From positions 1,032,432-1,096,431 of the forward strand of contig NZ_JACHJP010000001.1 in assembly GCF_014203715.1 (NCBI RefSeq): a stretch of DNA of 64,000 bases, given 5' to 3'. The notes beneath the pieces were generated by a model, which was given only the letters and a program-made list of their open reading frames with translations, was not told the origin of the DNA and did not search any database. The first letter of the stretch is position 1. Each line of letters begins with the position of its first letter. A program made the translations under genes and the position numbers. Of this stretch, positions 17,060 through 24,359 are shown one piece after another. The stretch is from Streptosporangium saharense. GTDB lineage: Bacteria > Actinomycetota > Actinomycetes > Streptosporangiales > Streptosporangiaceae.

Positions 17060-17095
17060 ACTACTGATGGACGACGGCGGTCGTCCATCAGTAGT
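17060..17095. promoter_or_regulatory. Perfect 16-bp inverted repeat between the divergent cas operons
   Basis: ACTACTGATGGACGAC (17060-17075), GGCG, GTCGTCCATCAGTAGT (17080-17095). All 16 positions pair. It begins 3 nt upstream of the SAVED start and ends 22 nt before cas6, in the only 60-bp gap between the two divergent transcription units. It is most easily read as an operator controlling both directions, or as a 5' leader hairpin in both transcripts. No other copy was noticed in the window, so it is not part of a CRISPR array here. Confidence 0.7.
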
Positions 17096-17117
17096 CGGTG
17101 AAGGATGGGAGGAAACG

Positions 17118-17858
17118 ATGAGGTTGCGGATTGAGGTCATGACGGGGGCGACGGAGCTGGCGTGGGCGAAGGTGTTGTCCCCTGGCCGTTCCCTGCTGTA
17201 CGACCTGTTGACCCGTGAGGCACCCGATCTCGGGCGGCGGTTGCACGCGCGGGGGGCCGGGCCGTACGGCATGGTCCCGCTTGGGCACGGCGCCCCGGTC
17301 TTCCCCAGGGCCGTGAAGGTCAGGGGCAGATACGCCGTCGGCGGGCGGGGGCACCTGGAGCTGGGCAGTCCGCTGCTTGAGGCGGTGACCGCGATGGCCC
17401 AGGGGATCAAGCAGCGGGAGTTGCTCGACTGGGGCGGGGCGGCCTTCCGCGTGCTGAACGCGACTCTGGTCGAGCCCCCGGCGTTCGCCTCGGGGCGTGC
17501 CCTCCTCAGGACGCTCACCCCGGTGGTGGTGAAGGGCACCGGGGTGAACGCCCTGGGTGAGCGGACCACCCGTCAGGCGTGGCTGCTGCCGGCCGACCGG
17601 GAGTTCCCGGAGTGCTTCCAGCGCAACCTGCGCCGTAAGGCCGAGACCCTGGGGCTGGACCCGGAGGTGTCGCTGACGCGGATCACCTGGGTCGGTCCCC
17701 GGCGCTCCTTCGCCGTCGGCTCCGCGGGCGCGGTGCGGGGCGGCAAGTCCGGGGCACCGGTCGAGGTGGAGCTGACCGGTGCCCCGGAAACCCTCCAGGC
17801 GATCTGGAGCTGGGGTCTCGGCGAGGCCAATCCAGCGGGCTTCGGCTGGATTGGCTGA
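17118..17858 (+). CDS. cas6: Cas6-type crRNA-processing endoribonuclease
   Basis: 246 residues, normal for Cas6. The RAMP fold is supported by the opening MRLRIEVMTGATELAWAKVL and, decisively, by the C-terminal glycine-rich loop WGLGEANPAGFGWIG, the hallmark of Cas6 proteins. Histidines near the N-terminus (LHARGAG, PLGHG) are candidate catalytic residues. It cuts pre-crRNA within repeats and would supply crRNA to the adjacent type III complex. The start follows GGGAGGAAACG. It is transcribed away from the effector operon across a perfect inverted repeat. Because no array lies in the window, its substrate must come from elsewhere in the genome. Confidence 0.85.
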   Translation: MRLRIEVMTGATELAWAKVLSPGRSLLYDLLTREAPDLGRRLHARGAGPYGMVPLGHGAPVFPRAVKVRGRYAVGGRGHLELGSPLLEAVTAMAQGIKQRELLDWGGAAFRVLNATLVEPPAFASGRALLRTLTPVVVKGTGVNALGERTTRQAWLLPADREFPECFQRNLRRKAETLGLDPEVSLTRITWVGPRRSFAVGSAGAVRGGKSGAPVEVELTGAPETLQAIWSWGLGEANPAGFGWIG

Positions 17859-17865
17859 GGCAAGA

Positions 17866-19413
17866 TCAGAAGGAGGAGGTCCAGCCGGGTCGGGTGATGA
17901 GGGGGGAGACGAGCTGCTGGAGGTTGAGGTTACGGGCCCCTGTGTTCGGCGGGACGGCTGGGCAGCGGGCTCCGCGGGCGGGGACGGTCCGTGAGATCAG
18001 GTAGGCGTCGATGGCGCTCGTGGCGCACGGGCTGCGGCCGTAGACGATGTGGCCCCAACCCTCGTAGGTGAGCAGCCTGCCCGAGTGGCCGAGCTGGCGG
18101 GTCACGTTCACGGCCCACGGGTAGACGGTGGCCGGGTCGTGCAGGGAGTTGACGACCAGCACCGGGGTGTCCGTACGGACGTTGATGGGGCGCTGCGGGT
18201 TGGGGATCACGTCCGGCTCACCCAGGCAGGCGAAGACAGAGAAGACCGCCAGGCTGCTGTAGCGCAGGTCGGGAGCGATCTTCTCCAGCCTGCGCAGGTG
18301 CCTGCTGTACTCGCGGAAGTCGCGGACCGGCAGCCGGTAGTCCTCGCAGAAGATCTGGAAGGGGTTGGGGGTGACGCCCTGGGAGCCGGCGGCCGCCAGG
18401 GGCGTGGGCAGCCGCTGGGCCGAGGGCCGCCCGGCGTCGAGGTCGGCCAGCAGCTCGGAGAACGAGCGCCAGGCGTCGGGGGTGTAGAAGTAGTCCAGCG
18501 CGGTCCAGGAGAGCAGGAAGGGCGTCAACGGGACGTCGGGCTGGCCGGGGGTGCCGAGTTCGCCACGGTCGGCGCGGGCCATCAGCCCCTTCCAGAGCGT
18601 CCTGACGTCCCCGTCGTGCTGGAGGCAGCTCTCGTCCCGCTCACACCAGGCCACGAACTCGTTGAAGAGGTCCTGCGCGCCTGCGGACTCGGCGTCGAGG
18701 AAGCTCCGGGTGTCGAAGGTGTGATCGATGGTGCTGTCGAGCGCGAAGGTCCTGACCCGGCGGGGGTAGCGGTCGGCGTACTGCTGGCCGAGGAGGGTGC
18801 CGTAGGAGCCGCCCCAGAAGGACAGCTTCTCCTCGCCGAGCGCCGCGCGGAAGGCGTCGAGGTCGGCGGTGGTGCTGAGGGAGTCCACGTGGTCGAAGAC
18901 CGGTCCGGTGCGGGCCCGGCAGTCGGCGCGCAGCCGCCTGCTGTAGGTCCGCGCCCTGTCGAAGTCGGCCTGGTTCTTCAGGAGCGGGTCGGGAGACTGC
19001 AGCAGCAGGTCCGTCGAGCAGACCACCGGGTTGCTGCGGTTGGTGCCACGCGGGTCGAGGCCGACGATGTCGAAGCGGCGCACGAGCTCGGGGCTGAAGA
19101 TCCACGAGCTGGCCAGGACGAGGTCGACCCCCGACCCTCCCGGACCACCCGGGCCCAGCACGAGCGTGCCGATCCTGGCGGCCGGATCGGCCGCCCTGTG
19201 CCGGGCGACGCCCACGTTGAACTTTCTGCCCGTCGGTCGGTTCCAGTCGACCGGTACGGCGAGCGTCCCGCACTCGGTCGCGGCGTCCTCGGGGCAGGGG
19301 CCCCAGGAGATCGCGGTGCTGGGCGTCGGGGTCGGCGGGGTGGCGGCCGCGACCGGGGTTAAAGGGGCAAGGGGGATCGTGAGCCCTAATAACAGGGCTA
19401 ATGCCTTACGCAT
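17866..19413 (-). CDS. Secreted alpha/beta hydrolase, tripeptidyl-aminopeptidase type
   Basis: About 515 residues with a Sec signal peptide (MRKALALLLGLTIPLAPLTPVAAA). The alpha/beta-hydrolase core includes the oxyanion region GPGGPGGSGVD, the IVGLDPRGTNRS strand, the nucleophile elbow FWGGSYGTLLG (serine in GGSYG), and a C-terminal TAP-like domain (VLVVNSLHDPATVYPWA, aspartate; EGWGHIV, histidine). It should cleave N-terminal peptides or related substrates outside the cell. The ATG at 19413 is preferred since it starts the signal peptide; a longer frame begins at 19452. No clear ribosome-binding site precedes it, so it may be leaderless. Convergent with cas6, 7 nt apart. Confidence 0.88.
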   Translation of the reverse strand: MRKALALLLGLTIPLAPLTPVAAATPPTPTPSTAISWGPCPEDAATECGTLAVPVDWNRPTGRKFNVGVARHRAADPAARIGTLVLGPGGPGGSGVDLVLASSWIFSPELVRRFDIVGLDPRGTNRSNPVVCSTDLLLQSPDPLLKNQADFDRARTYSRRLRADCRARTGPVFDHVDSLSTTADLDAFRAALGEEKLSFWGGSYGTLLGQQYADRYPRRVRTFALDSTIDHTFDTRSFLDAESAGAQDLFNEFVAWCERDESCLQHDGDVRTLWKGLMARADRGELGTPGQPDVPLTPFLLSWTALDYFYTPDAWRSFSELLADLDAGRPSAQRLPTPLAAAGSQGVTPNPFQIFCEDYRLPVRDFREYSRHLRRLEKIAPDLRYSSLAVFSVFACLGEPDVIPNPQRPINVRTDTPVLVVNSLHDPATVYPWAVNVTRQLGHSGRLLTYEGWGHIVYGRSPCATSAIDAYLISRTVPARGARCPAVPPNTGARNLNLQQLVSPLITRPGWTSSF

Positions 19414-19491
19414 GTACCGATAAATATCGTAATTTCGGCATAAGATCATCATGCGGAAGTATGGGGTGATTTCTCCCTCAGAGGAATGATC

Positions 19492-19965
19492 TCAGAGGTC
19501 GCGTGACCTGAAGCGCTCGTGCGCGCTCTGCTTGGAGATTCCCATCGCCTCACCCACCTGGGCCCAGGATGCACCGGCGTCCCTGGCCCCGGCGACGGCC
19601 AGGTCGAGCAGGGCGCGCTGCCAGCTCTCCATCTGGGACAGCAGGGTCAGGGCCGCCAGGGGGCGTTCGGCGGCGAGCTTCACGACGCGCTCGCACAGGA
19701 GGTTCGACCTGGCCACCAGTTCGCTGGGCGGCGCGGCGGCGATCAGCGGGGCGGCGTGCCTGCTCCACCACCGGTACTCCGCCTCCTTGGCGCCCTCCTG
19801 TGTGGCCGGGAACCGTCGCTGGTCGGTCCAGCCGCACGAGCACACGGCCTGGTAGCCGACGAAGACCTTGACGAAGGCGCTGGAGGTCGAGGCCAACTCC
19901 CCGGTGGGAAGCACCGGGGCGGCGAGGCCCTCGTGGCCGGGGATGTCGGGGGAGGTGAACGTCAT
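19492..19965 (-). CDS. Small protein with C-terminal helix-turn-helix
   Basis: 157 residues from the ATG at 19965. The C-terminus GASWAQVGEAMGISKQSAHERFRSRDL is a clear sigma-4-like helix-turn-helix, as in many small actinobacterial DNA-binding proteins. The N-terminal half contains a CSCGW motif (AVCSCGWTDQRRFP), possibly metal-binding, and an alanine-rich helical middle. A perfect 18-bp palindrome lies immediately upstream of the start and is probably its own operator. The longer open frame to 20232 enters the divergent AraC gene antisense and is not credible. Likely a transcriptional regulator. Confidence 0.7.
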   Translation of the reverse strand: MTFTSPDIPGHEGLAAPVLPTGELASTSSAFVKVFVGYQAVCSCGWTDQRRFPATQEGAKEAEYRWWSRHAAPLIAAAPPSELVARSNLLCERVVKLAAERPLAALTLLSQMESWQRALLDLAVAGARDAGASWAQVGEAMGISKQSAHERFRSRDL

Positions 19966-19968
19966 ATG

Positions 19969-19986
19969 CGTCAGGATATCCTGACG
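19969..19986. promoter_or_regulatory. Perfect 18-bp palindrome operator
   Basis: CGTCAGGATATCCTGACG, fully self-complementary, lies 4 nt upstream of the minus-strand HTH gene and 37 nt upstream of the plus-strand AraC gene. Its position over both likely promoters suggests control of both genes, probably by the HTH protein. Confidence 0.65.
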
Positions 19987-20023
19987 AATCCAGGGCGGCG
20001 CAAGGTTTGGCAGTATCAAGGGG

Positions 20024-20722
20024 ATGAACGCCCCGGAGGAGCCGACGCCCCGTTTCGCCATCGGCGAGGGATACGCGGTGTACCGGGGCCCGACGGGCGA
20101 CAGCACCGTCCACCGGCACGCCGCCTTCCAGATCGCCGTCGCGGTCCGGGGCGAGATCTCCGTGGTGGACGCCTCGGAGACCTGCCACAGGGCGACGGCG
20201 CTGGTCGTGCCGCCGATGGAACGGCACCGCATGCTCGCCGCCCCGGACCTGCTCGTCTTCTACGTCGAGCCGCACTGTGTGTTCGCCGACCGGCTGCGCG
20301 AGCGCTACGGGAACGGCGTCACAGCCGCCCCCGAGATGCGTGACCTGCGCGAGGAGGACATCGGCAGGGCGGGCGCGCACCCGTCGGGCGACCTCGACCC
20401 CCGCCTCGTCGAGGCGCTGGACGTGCTGGGGGAGCGCGGCGTCCCCATGCCGGTCCTGGCCGCGCTGGTCGGGCTCTCCCCCCAGCGCCTGCGCGCCCTG
20501 GCGCGGAGTCAGGTGGGCATGCCGCTGACCCGCTGGCGGGTGTGGGTACGGCTGCGCCGGGCGGCCGAGGCGTTGCAGGCGGGACGCTCACCGGCCGAGG
20601 CGGCGCTCACGGCGGGCTTCGCCGACCAGGCGCACCTCACCCGGGGGATGCGCGAGATGATGGGCCTCACCCCCGCGACCGTGCTGGCGCTCCTGCGCGG
20701 TCACTCCCGGCGCGCGACGTAG
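20024..20722 (+). CDS. AraC-family transcriptional regulator
   Basis: 232 residues. A short cupin-like N-terminal domain (TVHRHAAFQIAVAVRGEISV, LVVPPMERHRM) is followed by a two-motif AraC helix-turn-helix: VPMPVLAALVGLSPQRLRALARSQVGMPLTRWRVWVRL, then SPAEAALTAGFADQAHLTRGMREMMGLTP. The start follows AAGGGG. It is divergent from the small HTH gene and shares its palindromic operator region. Its 3' end overlaps the convergent methyltransferase gene by 22 nt. The ligand is unknown. Confidence 0.85.
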   Translation: MNAPEEPTPRFAIGEGYAVYRGPTGDSTVHRHAAFQIAVAVRGEISVVDASETCHRATALVVPPMERHRMLAAPDLLVFYVEPHCVFADRLRERYGNGVTAAPEMRDLREEDIGRAGAHPSGDLDPRLVEALDVLGERGVPMPVLAALVGLSPQRLRALARSQVGMPLTRWRVWVRLRRAAEALQAGRSPAEAALTAGFADQAHLTRGMREMMGLTPATVLALLRGHSRRAT

Positions 20723-21354
20723 ACCGAGATCGAACCGGTGGCCGTGGGGACGACCTCGACCTCGCGGACGTCACGGAACCCGGCCGCCGTCATCAGGCCG
20801 GGGAGGGCGCCGTCGGCGTTGGGCTGGGTGTCCTCCCTGCCGTCCGCGAACTGCACGGTCCTGAAGGCCAGCCGCATCAACCTCGTCCGCTGCAGGCCGT
20901 AGTCCGCGATCACCAGCTTCCCGCCGGGCCGCAGCACCGCGCACATCGACGCGAGCACCGCCCGCTTCACCGCGATCGGGCACTGGTGGAGCACCAGGCT
21001 GGACACGACGGTGTCCACCGGGTCCGCCCCCAGCGCCTCGACCAGGTTGTCGCCCATGCCGACCCGCCAGTGCGCCGTCACGCCCGCGGTGTCGGCCTTG
21101 CGCCGCGCCACCGCGAGCACGTCGGGGTCGGGGTCCAGGCCGACGATCCGCGCCCCCGGCTCGATGCGGGCCAGCAGAACCGCCAGCGAACCGGTGCCGC
21201 ATCCCACATCGACGATCACGTCTCCGGGCCGCGGCGCCACATGCATGGCGGCCAGCGCCCGCCACAGGCGCTCGCGCGTCAGCGCGACCACGCCGTCGTA
21301 GAACCGGGTGGGCGCGAACCGGCCAAGGGCGGGAGTGAAGGTGTTCTCGCTCAT
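20701..21354 (-). CDS. Class I SAM-dependent methyltransferase
   Basis: 217 residues. The SAM-binding motif I is intact (VIVDVGCGTGSLAVLLA), followed by ARIVGLDPDPDVLAVARRKA (motif II acidic residue) and VDTVVSSLVLHQCP and LRPGGKLVIADYG (motif III). This resembles UbiE/small-molecule methyltransferases. The start MSENTFTPALGRF at 21354 is preferred over the frame opening at 21414. The substrate is unknown. A 24-bp inverted repeat with GGTACGGC arms lies about 70 nt upstream. Convergent with AraC. Confidence 0.85.
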   Translation of the reverse strand: MSENTFTPALGRFAPTRFYDGVVALTRERLWRALAAMHVAPRPGDVIVDVGCGTGSLAVLLARIEPGARIVGLDPDPDVLAVARRKADTAGVTAHWRVGMGDNLVEALGADPVDTVVSSLVLHQCPIAVKRAVLASMCAVLRPGGKLVIADYGLQRTRLMRLAFRTVQFADGREDTQPNADGALPGLMTAAGFRDVREVEVVPTATGSISVYVARRE

Positions 21355-21423
21355 GCCCGCAGTCTTGTGCGACCGCCGCACCCCGGTCTTGAACGAACCG
21401 CTCGCCCCGGGCACAGCGCTCTC

Positions 21424-21447
21424 TTTGGTACGGCGTGCCGTACCAAA
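21424..21447. promoter_or_regulatory. Inverted repeat upstream of the methyltransferase gene
   Basis: TTTGGTACGGC-GT-GCCGTACCAAA, 11-bp arms with a 2-nt centre. It sits between the ridA stop (21481) and the methyltransferase start (21354), both on the minus strand. The near-continuous dyad without a T tract resembles a TetR-type operator more than a terminator. Confidence 0.45.
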
Positions 21448-21480
21448 AGCGACGAGTGGGTACGGCGAAGCCCCCTGATC

Positions 21481-21873
21481 TCAGGTGACCGCGACGGCGT
21501 CCACCTCGAACAGCATGCCGGGCAGGGCGAGCGCGGCCACGCCGGTGAGCGTCTGGGTGGGCGGCAGGTCCCCCCAGATCCCGTGGATGACCTTGCCGAG
21601 AACCTCCAGCTTGGACAGGTCGTGGTCGACGATGTGGGTGCGGAGCTGTACGACGTGGCTGAAGTCCAGCCCCACCGCGTCCAGCGCGTTGCCCAGGTTG
21701 GCGAAGGAGCGCTCGACCTGTTCGGTGAAGTCCTCGGAGACGACCTGGCCCTGGCCGTCCGAGGCGTACTGACCCGCGACGAAGACGAGTTCCCCCGAGG
21801 CGCGGGCGATGTGGCTGTAGCCGAATCCGATGGGGTTGTGGAGCGAAGCCGGGTTGATGATGGTGTGCGGCAT
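21481..21873 (-). CDS. RidA/YjgF/YER057c family protein
   Basis: 130 residues, the typical RidA length. The sequence has the conserved order FGYSHIARASGELVFVAGQ, FTEQVERSFANLGNALDAVG, HVVQLRTHIVD and, near the end, LTGVAALALPGMLFEVDAVAV. This is the position of the active-site arginine/glutamate region in enamine deaminases. The arginine expected before the VxxL of that motif is not present in the usual form, so it may be a non-deaminase RidA subfamily. A good ribosome-binding site (GGAAAGGAAGCGACC) precedes the ATG. It follows the Rrf2 regulator gene by 44 nt on the same strand and is probably under its control. Confidence 0.82.
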   Translation of the reverse strand: MPHTIINPASLHNPIGFGYSHIARASGELVFVAGQYASDGQGQVVSEDFTEQVERSFANLGNALDAVGLDFSHVVQLRTHIVDHDLSKLEVLGKVIHGIWGDLPPTQTLTGVAALALPGMLFEVDAVAVT

Positions 21874-21917
21874 GGTCGCTTCCTTTCCATGATTTTTCGG
21901 GATTTATCAGGCGAAAT

Positions 21918-22403
21918 TCAGGTTCGCCGGTTCCGCAGCCCGTCGCGGGTCTGCCCCGCCACCAGAGGGAAGCGGGACTCGACCGTGGCCCTCACGTCGG
22001 CCAGGGTCTGACCGGCCAGCTCCCTCCGCCAGGCCAGCTCGGCCTTCCGCATCGTCTGGGAGATCGCGCACGTGCTCCGGTAGTCGACGCCCGCCTCGCC
22101 GTGCGGGGCGTCACGCAGGATCTCGGTGCACCGGAAGGCGTCCTGCGGCCCCTCGATGGCCACCACCACGTCCAGCACGGTGATGTCCCCCGGTTCACGG
22201 GCGAGCCGGAACCCGCCGCGCGGCCCTGAGACCGACGACACGATCCCGGCCCGCGCCAGGGCCTGCAACTGCTTGTTGAGGTAGGCGGGAGGCAGCCTGA
22301 AGTAGTCGGCCAGGACGGTGGCGGACACGGGCGAGCCGTCCTCGACCCAGGCCAGGTTCAGGCACGTGTGCAGCGCCCACTCCACGCCCTCACTCATCTT
22401 CAT
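21918..22403 (-). CDS. Rrf2-family transcriptional regulator
   Basis: 161 residues. The N-terminal winged helix-turn-helix is typical (VEWALHTCLNLAW, VSATVLADYFRLPPAYLNKQLQALARAGIVSSVSGPRGGFRLAREPGDITVLDVVVAIEG). Cysteines at LHTC, FRCTE and STCAIS leave open an iron-sulfur or redox sensor, although the spacing differs from IscR/NsrR. A dyad operator overlaps the first base of the listed ATG (22403); either the mRNA is leaderless or translation starts at the second ATG two codons on. Likely regulates itself and the downstream ridA. Confidence 0.85.
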   Translation of the reverse strand: MKMSEGVEWALHTCLNLAWVEDGSPVSATVLADYFRLPPAYLNKQLQALARAGIVSSVSGPRGGFRLAREPGDITVLDVVVAIEGPQDAFRCTEILRDAPHGEAGVDYRSTCAISQTMRKAELAWRRELAGQTLADVRATVESRFPLVAGQTRDGLRNRRT

Positions 22404-22429
22404 ATTCTGGATAGTACATGTCCAGAATA
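22403..22429. promoter_or_regulatory. Rrf2 autoregulatory operator
   Basis: TATTCTGGA - 9 nt - TCCAGAATA, a perfect 9-bp dyad. It covers the region directly upstream of, and touching, the Rrf2 start codon. Its TATTCT/AGAATA ends also look like a -10 element, so bound repressor would occlude RNA polymerase. Confidence 0.65.
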
Positions 22430-22446
22430 GCCCACGCGAGGCCCCG

Positions 22447-23427
22447 TCAGCCGTGGGGGAGGGCGAGGTCGAAGCCGTCGGCGGCGAGTTCGGTCAGGAA
22501 GGCGACCGGATCGACCAGCTGCTCGATGTGCCGGACGCCCGCCGGGAACGTGGGCAGGTCGCGCACGACCAGGGCGGCGGCGCGGCCGGTGGCGAGGCTC
22601 TGCCGCCGCCCGCCGAAGGCCGCCCGTGCCGTACCCGAGGTGACCGTCACGGCGAACCCGTCGCTCCCGAGGTGGACCCTCCCCAGCACGGTGAGGAGCA
22701 GGGAGCGGACCCCGTCGCGCCGCAGCAGGCGCGCGACGGCGGGCCGCCCTGCGGCGGCCAGCAGGCCGGTGAACAGCCGGGAGTCCAAACACAGCCCGGT
22801 GCGTACGGCGGGCACGCCCAGTGTGCCGGGCAGCGTGTACTGGTCGGAGAACGGGAACCTGTGGACGACGCGCGTGCCGTACGGCTCGGGAAAGGTCATG
22901 GTCCAGGAGCCGTCGAGCGCGCCGAGCCCGTCCAGGGTCCAGGCGAGGGCGGCCGGGCCGTGCTGTTCGCCGGAACCGAGCAGCACGCCGATGCGCGCTT
23001 CCGTGGTGGGTGAGCGCTCCGCGCAGAGGCGGGCCAGCAGGTTGGTGACCCCGGGGACGAGGCCGACGCTGAGGGCGGCCGTCGCGCCGGATGCCCGTGC
23101 CAGGTCGTCGAGGCCGCCGATCTCGGTGAGCAGGTCGTGGGAGGCCGACACGTCCACGTAGGAGACGCCGCGTTCCAGGCAGGCGCGGGCGACGCGGGCG
23201 TTGTCGATCTCGGCGCACATCAGGACCGTGGTCACGTCGTCCAGCGCCACGGCCAGGGCGGCGGGGTCGGTGGCGTCCAGGCGCATGGCGACGGCGCCGG
23301 GGACGGGCCGTGCCCGGCCGGGATCGCGTCCGGCCACGATCACCTGGGTGCCGGGATGCCGGGTGAGGGCGGTGGCGGCCTCGCGGCCGACCGTGCCGTA
23401 GCCGCCGAGGACGAGGACGGTGTTCAT
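22447..23427 (-). CDS. Saccharopine dehydrogenase-like NAD(P)-binding enzyme
   Basis: 326 residues from MNTVLVLGGYGTVGREAATAL at 23427. The N-terminal Rossmann domain (VLGGYGTVG, VIVAGRDPGRAR, VTTVLMCAE, GVSYVDVSA) matches the saccharopine dehydrogenase NADP-binding family, and SVGLVPGVTNLLARL is the usual domain junction. The C-terminal half is the family's catalytic/dimer region but is not diagnostic. It probably reduces or oxidises an unknown small substrate. Divergent from a TetR regulator 65 bp away, which is its probable repressor. Confidence 0.8.
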   Translation of the reverse strand: MNTVLVLGGYGTVGREAATALTRHPGTQVIVAGRDPGRARPVPGAVAMRLDATDPAALAVALDDVTTVLMCAEIDNARVARACLERGVSYVDVSASHDLLTEIGGLDDLARASGATAALSVGLVPGVTNLLARLCAERSPTTEARIGVLLGSGEQHGPAALAWTLDGLGALDGSWTMTFPEPYGTRVVHRFPFSDQYTLPGTLGVPAVRTGLCLDSRLFTGLLAAAGRPAVARLLRRDGVRSLLLTVLGRVHLGSDGFAVTVTSGTARAAFGGRRQSLATGRAAALVVRDLPTFPAGVRHIEQLVDPVAFLTELAADGFDLALPHG

Positions 23428-23447
23428 CGCTGAGGCCAAGTTTTTGT

Positions 23448-23487
23448 AGTCACGCTATAAGAATGTTTTTAGAGTGCCGCTATAGTC
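23448..23487 (+). promoter_or_regulatory. Divergent promoter with two AGTNNCGCTATA repeats
   Basis: AGTCACGCTATA (23448-23459) and AGTGCCGCTATA (23473-23484) are direct repeats 25 nt apart. TATAGT at 23482-23487 is a good -10 hexamer whose predicted start point falls at the GTG at 23493, which would make the TetR mRNA leaderless. On the other strand CTTATAGC could serve the dehydrogenase gene. The repeats may be the TetR half-sites. Confidence 0.4.
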
Positions 23488-23492
23488 AAGTC

Positions 23493-24206
23493 GTGAGCGA
23501 GACACCGAGACGACGACGCGACGGCGCATCTGGGCCGAAGTCCGGGCAGAAGGAGGACGGGCGGACGGCCAGGGCGAGGATCACCCGCGCCCGGATCACC
23601 GCGGCGGCCACCGAACTGTTCACCACCTCCGGCTACACGGCTACGAGCATGGCCGCCATCGCGGCCAGGGCCGGGGTGAGCGAGCAGACGCTCTACTACG
23701 CCTTCAGTACCAAACGGGCCATCCTCACCACCGCGCTCGACCTGGCCGTCGCCGGTGACGACGAGCCGGTGCCCACCCTCGACCGTCCCTGGGCCCGCGC
23801 CGCCCTCGCGGAGCCGGACCCGGTCGGGCAGCTCCGCCGCCAGGTGGACGGCGCCGCCGACATCCACCTCCGGGTGGCGGCGCTGCTGGACGTCGTGCGC
23901 GGCGCCGCGACCACCGACCCCGACCTCGCCGAGGTCTGGGTCACCAACCTTCGGCAGCGCCTCACTGTCCAGCGCGTGTTCGCCGAGGCCCTGGCCGACA
24001 AGACCCCCCTGCGTGCCGGGCTCACCGCGGAGACCGCCGCCGACATCGCCCTGACCGTCCTGGCCCCCGAGACCTACAACCTGCTGGTCCACATCCGGGG
24101 CTGGAGCGGGACACGCTGGCGGGACTGGGCCGTCGACGCCCTCGTCGGCATGCTCACCACCCTGCCCCGCCCGGACGACGATCGGCGTGTCACCCCAGGA
24201 GGGTGA
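23493..24206 (+). CDS. TetR/AcrR-family transcriptional regulator
   Basis: About 237 residues. After a basic N-terminal tail (SETPRRRRDGASGPKSGQKE) comes a standard TetR helix-turn-helix: ITRARITAAATELFTTSGYTATSMAAIAARAGVSEQTLYYAFSTKRAILTTALD. The all-helical ligand domain follows. The GTG at 23493 is preferred, with TATAGT directly upstream; an ATG at 23463 is in frame but would overlap the promoter. Divergent from the saccharopine dehydrogenase-like gene, the probable target. Confidence 0.85.
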   Translation: MSETPRRRRDGASGPKSGQKEDGRTARARITRARITAAATELFTTSGYTATSMAAIAARAGVSEQTLYYAFSTKRAILTTALDLAVAGDDEPVPTLDRPWARAALAEPDPVGQLRRQVDGAADIHLRVAALLDVVRGAATTDPDLAEVWVTNLRQRLTVQRVFAEALADKTPLRAGLTAETAADIALTVLAPETYNLLVHIRGWSGTRWRDWAVDALVGMLTTLPRPDDDRRVTPGG

Positions 24207-24359
24207 CCCGGAGACGCCGGTCATGACGATGGACGACGCGCACCCCGAACTCAGCACGGTCCGGGCCCGTCACCCTCCCCGGCGGGAGCCGTCGGGAGAA
24301 ACGGTCCCGGCAGTACGGCGGGCAGGCGGGGGCGCCAGCCGTACACGCCGGGTCAGGGG

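Noticed and set aside
17060..17095. The inverted repeat as a bidirectional terminator
   Set aside because: It lies between divergent genes at their 5' ends, where no transcript would need terminating.
5411..17858. CRISPR array within or beside the cas genes
   Set aside because: No regularly spaced repeats were seen in the intergenic gaps (5254-5410, 7646-7702, 17058-17117) or in the flanks; the only repeat is the single inverted repeat at 17060-17095.
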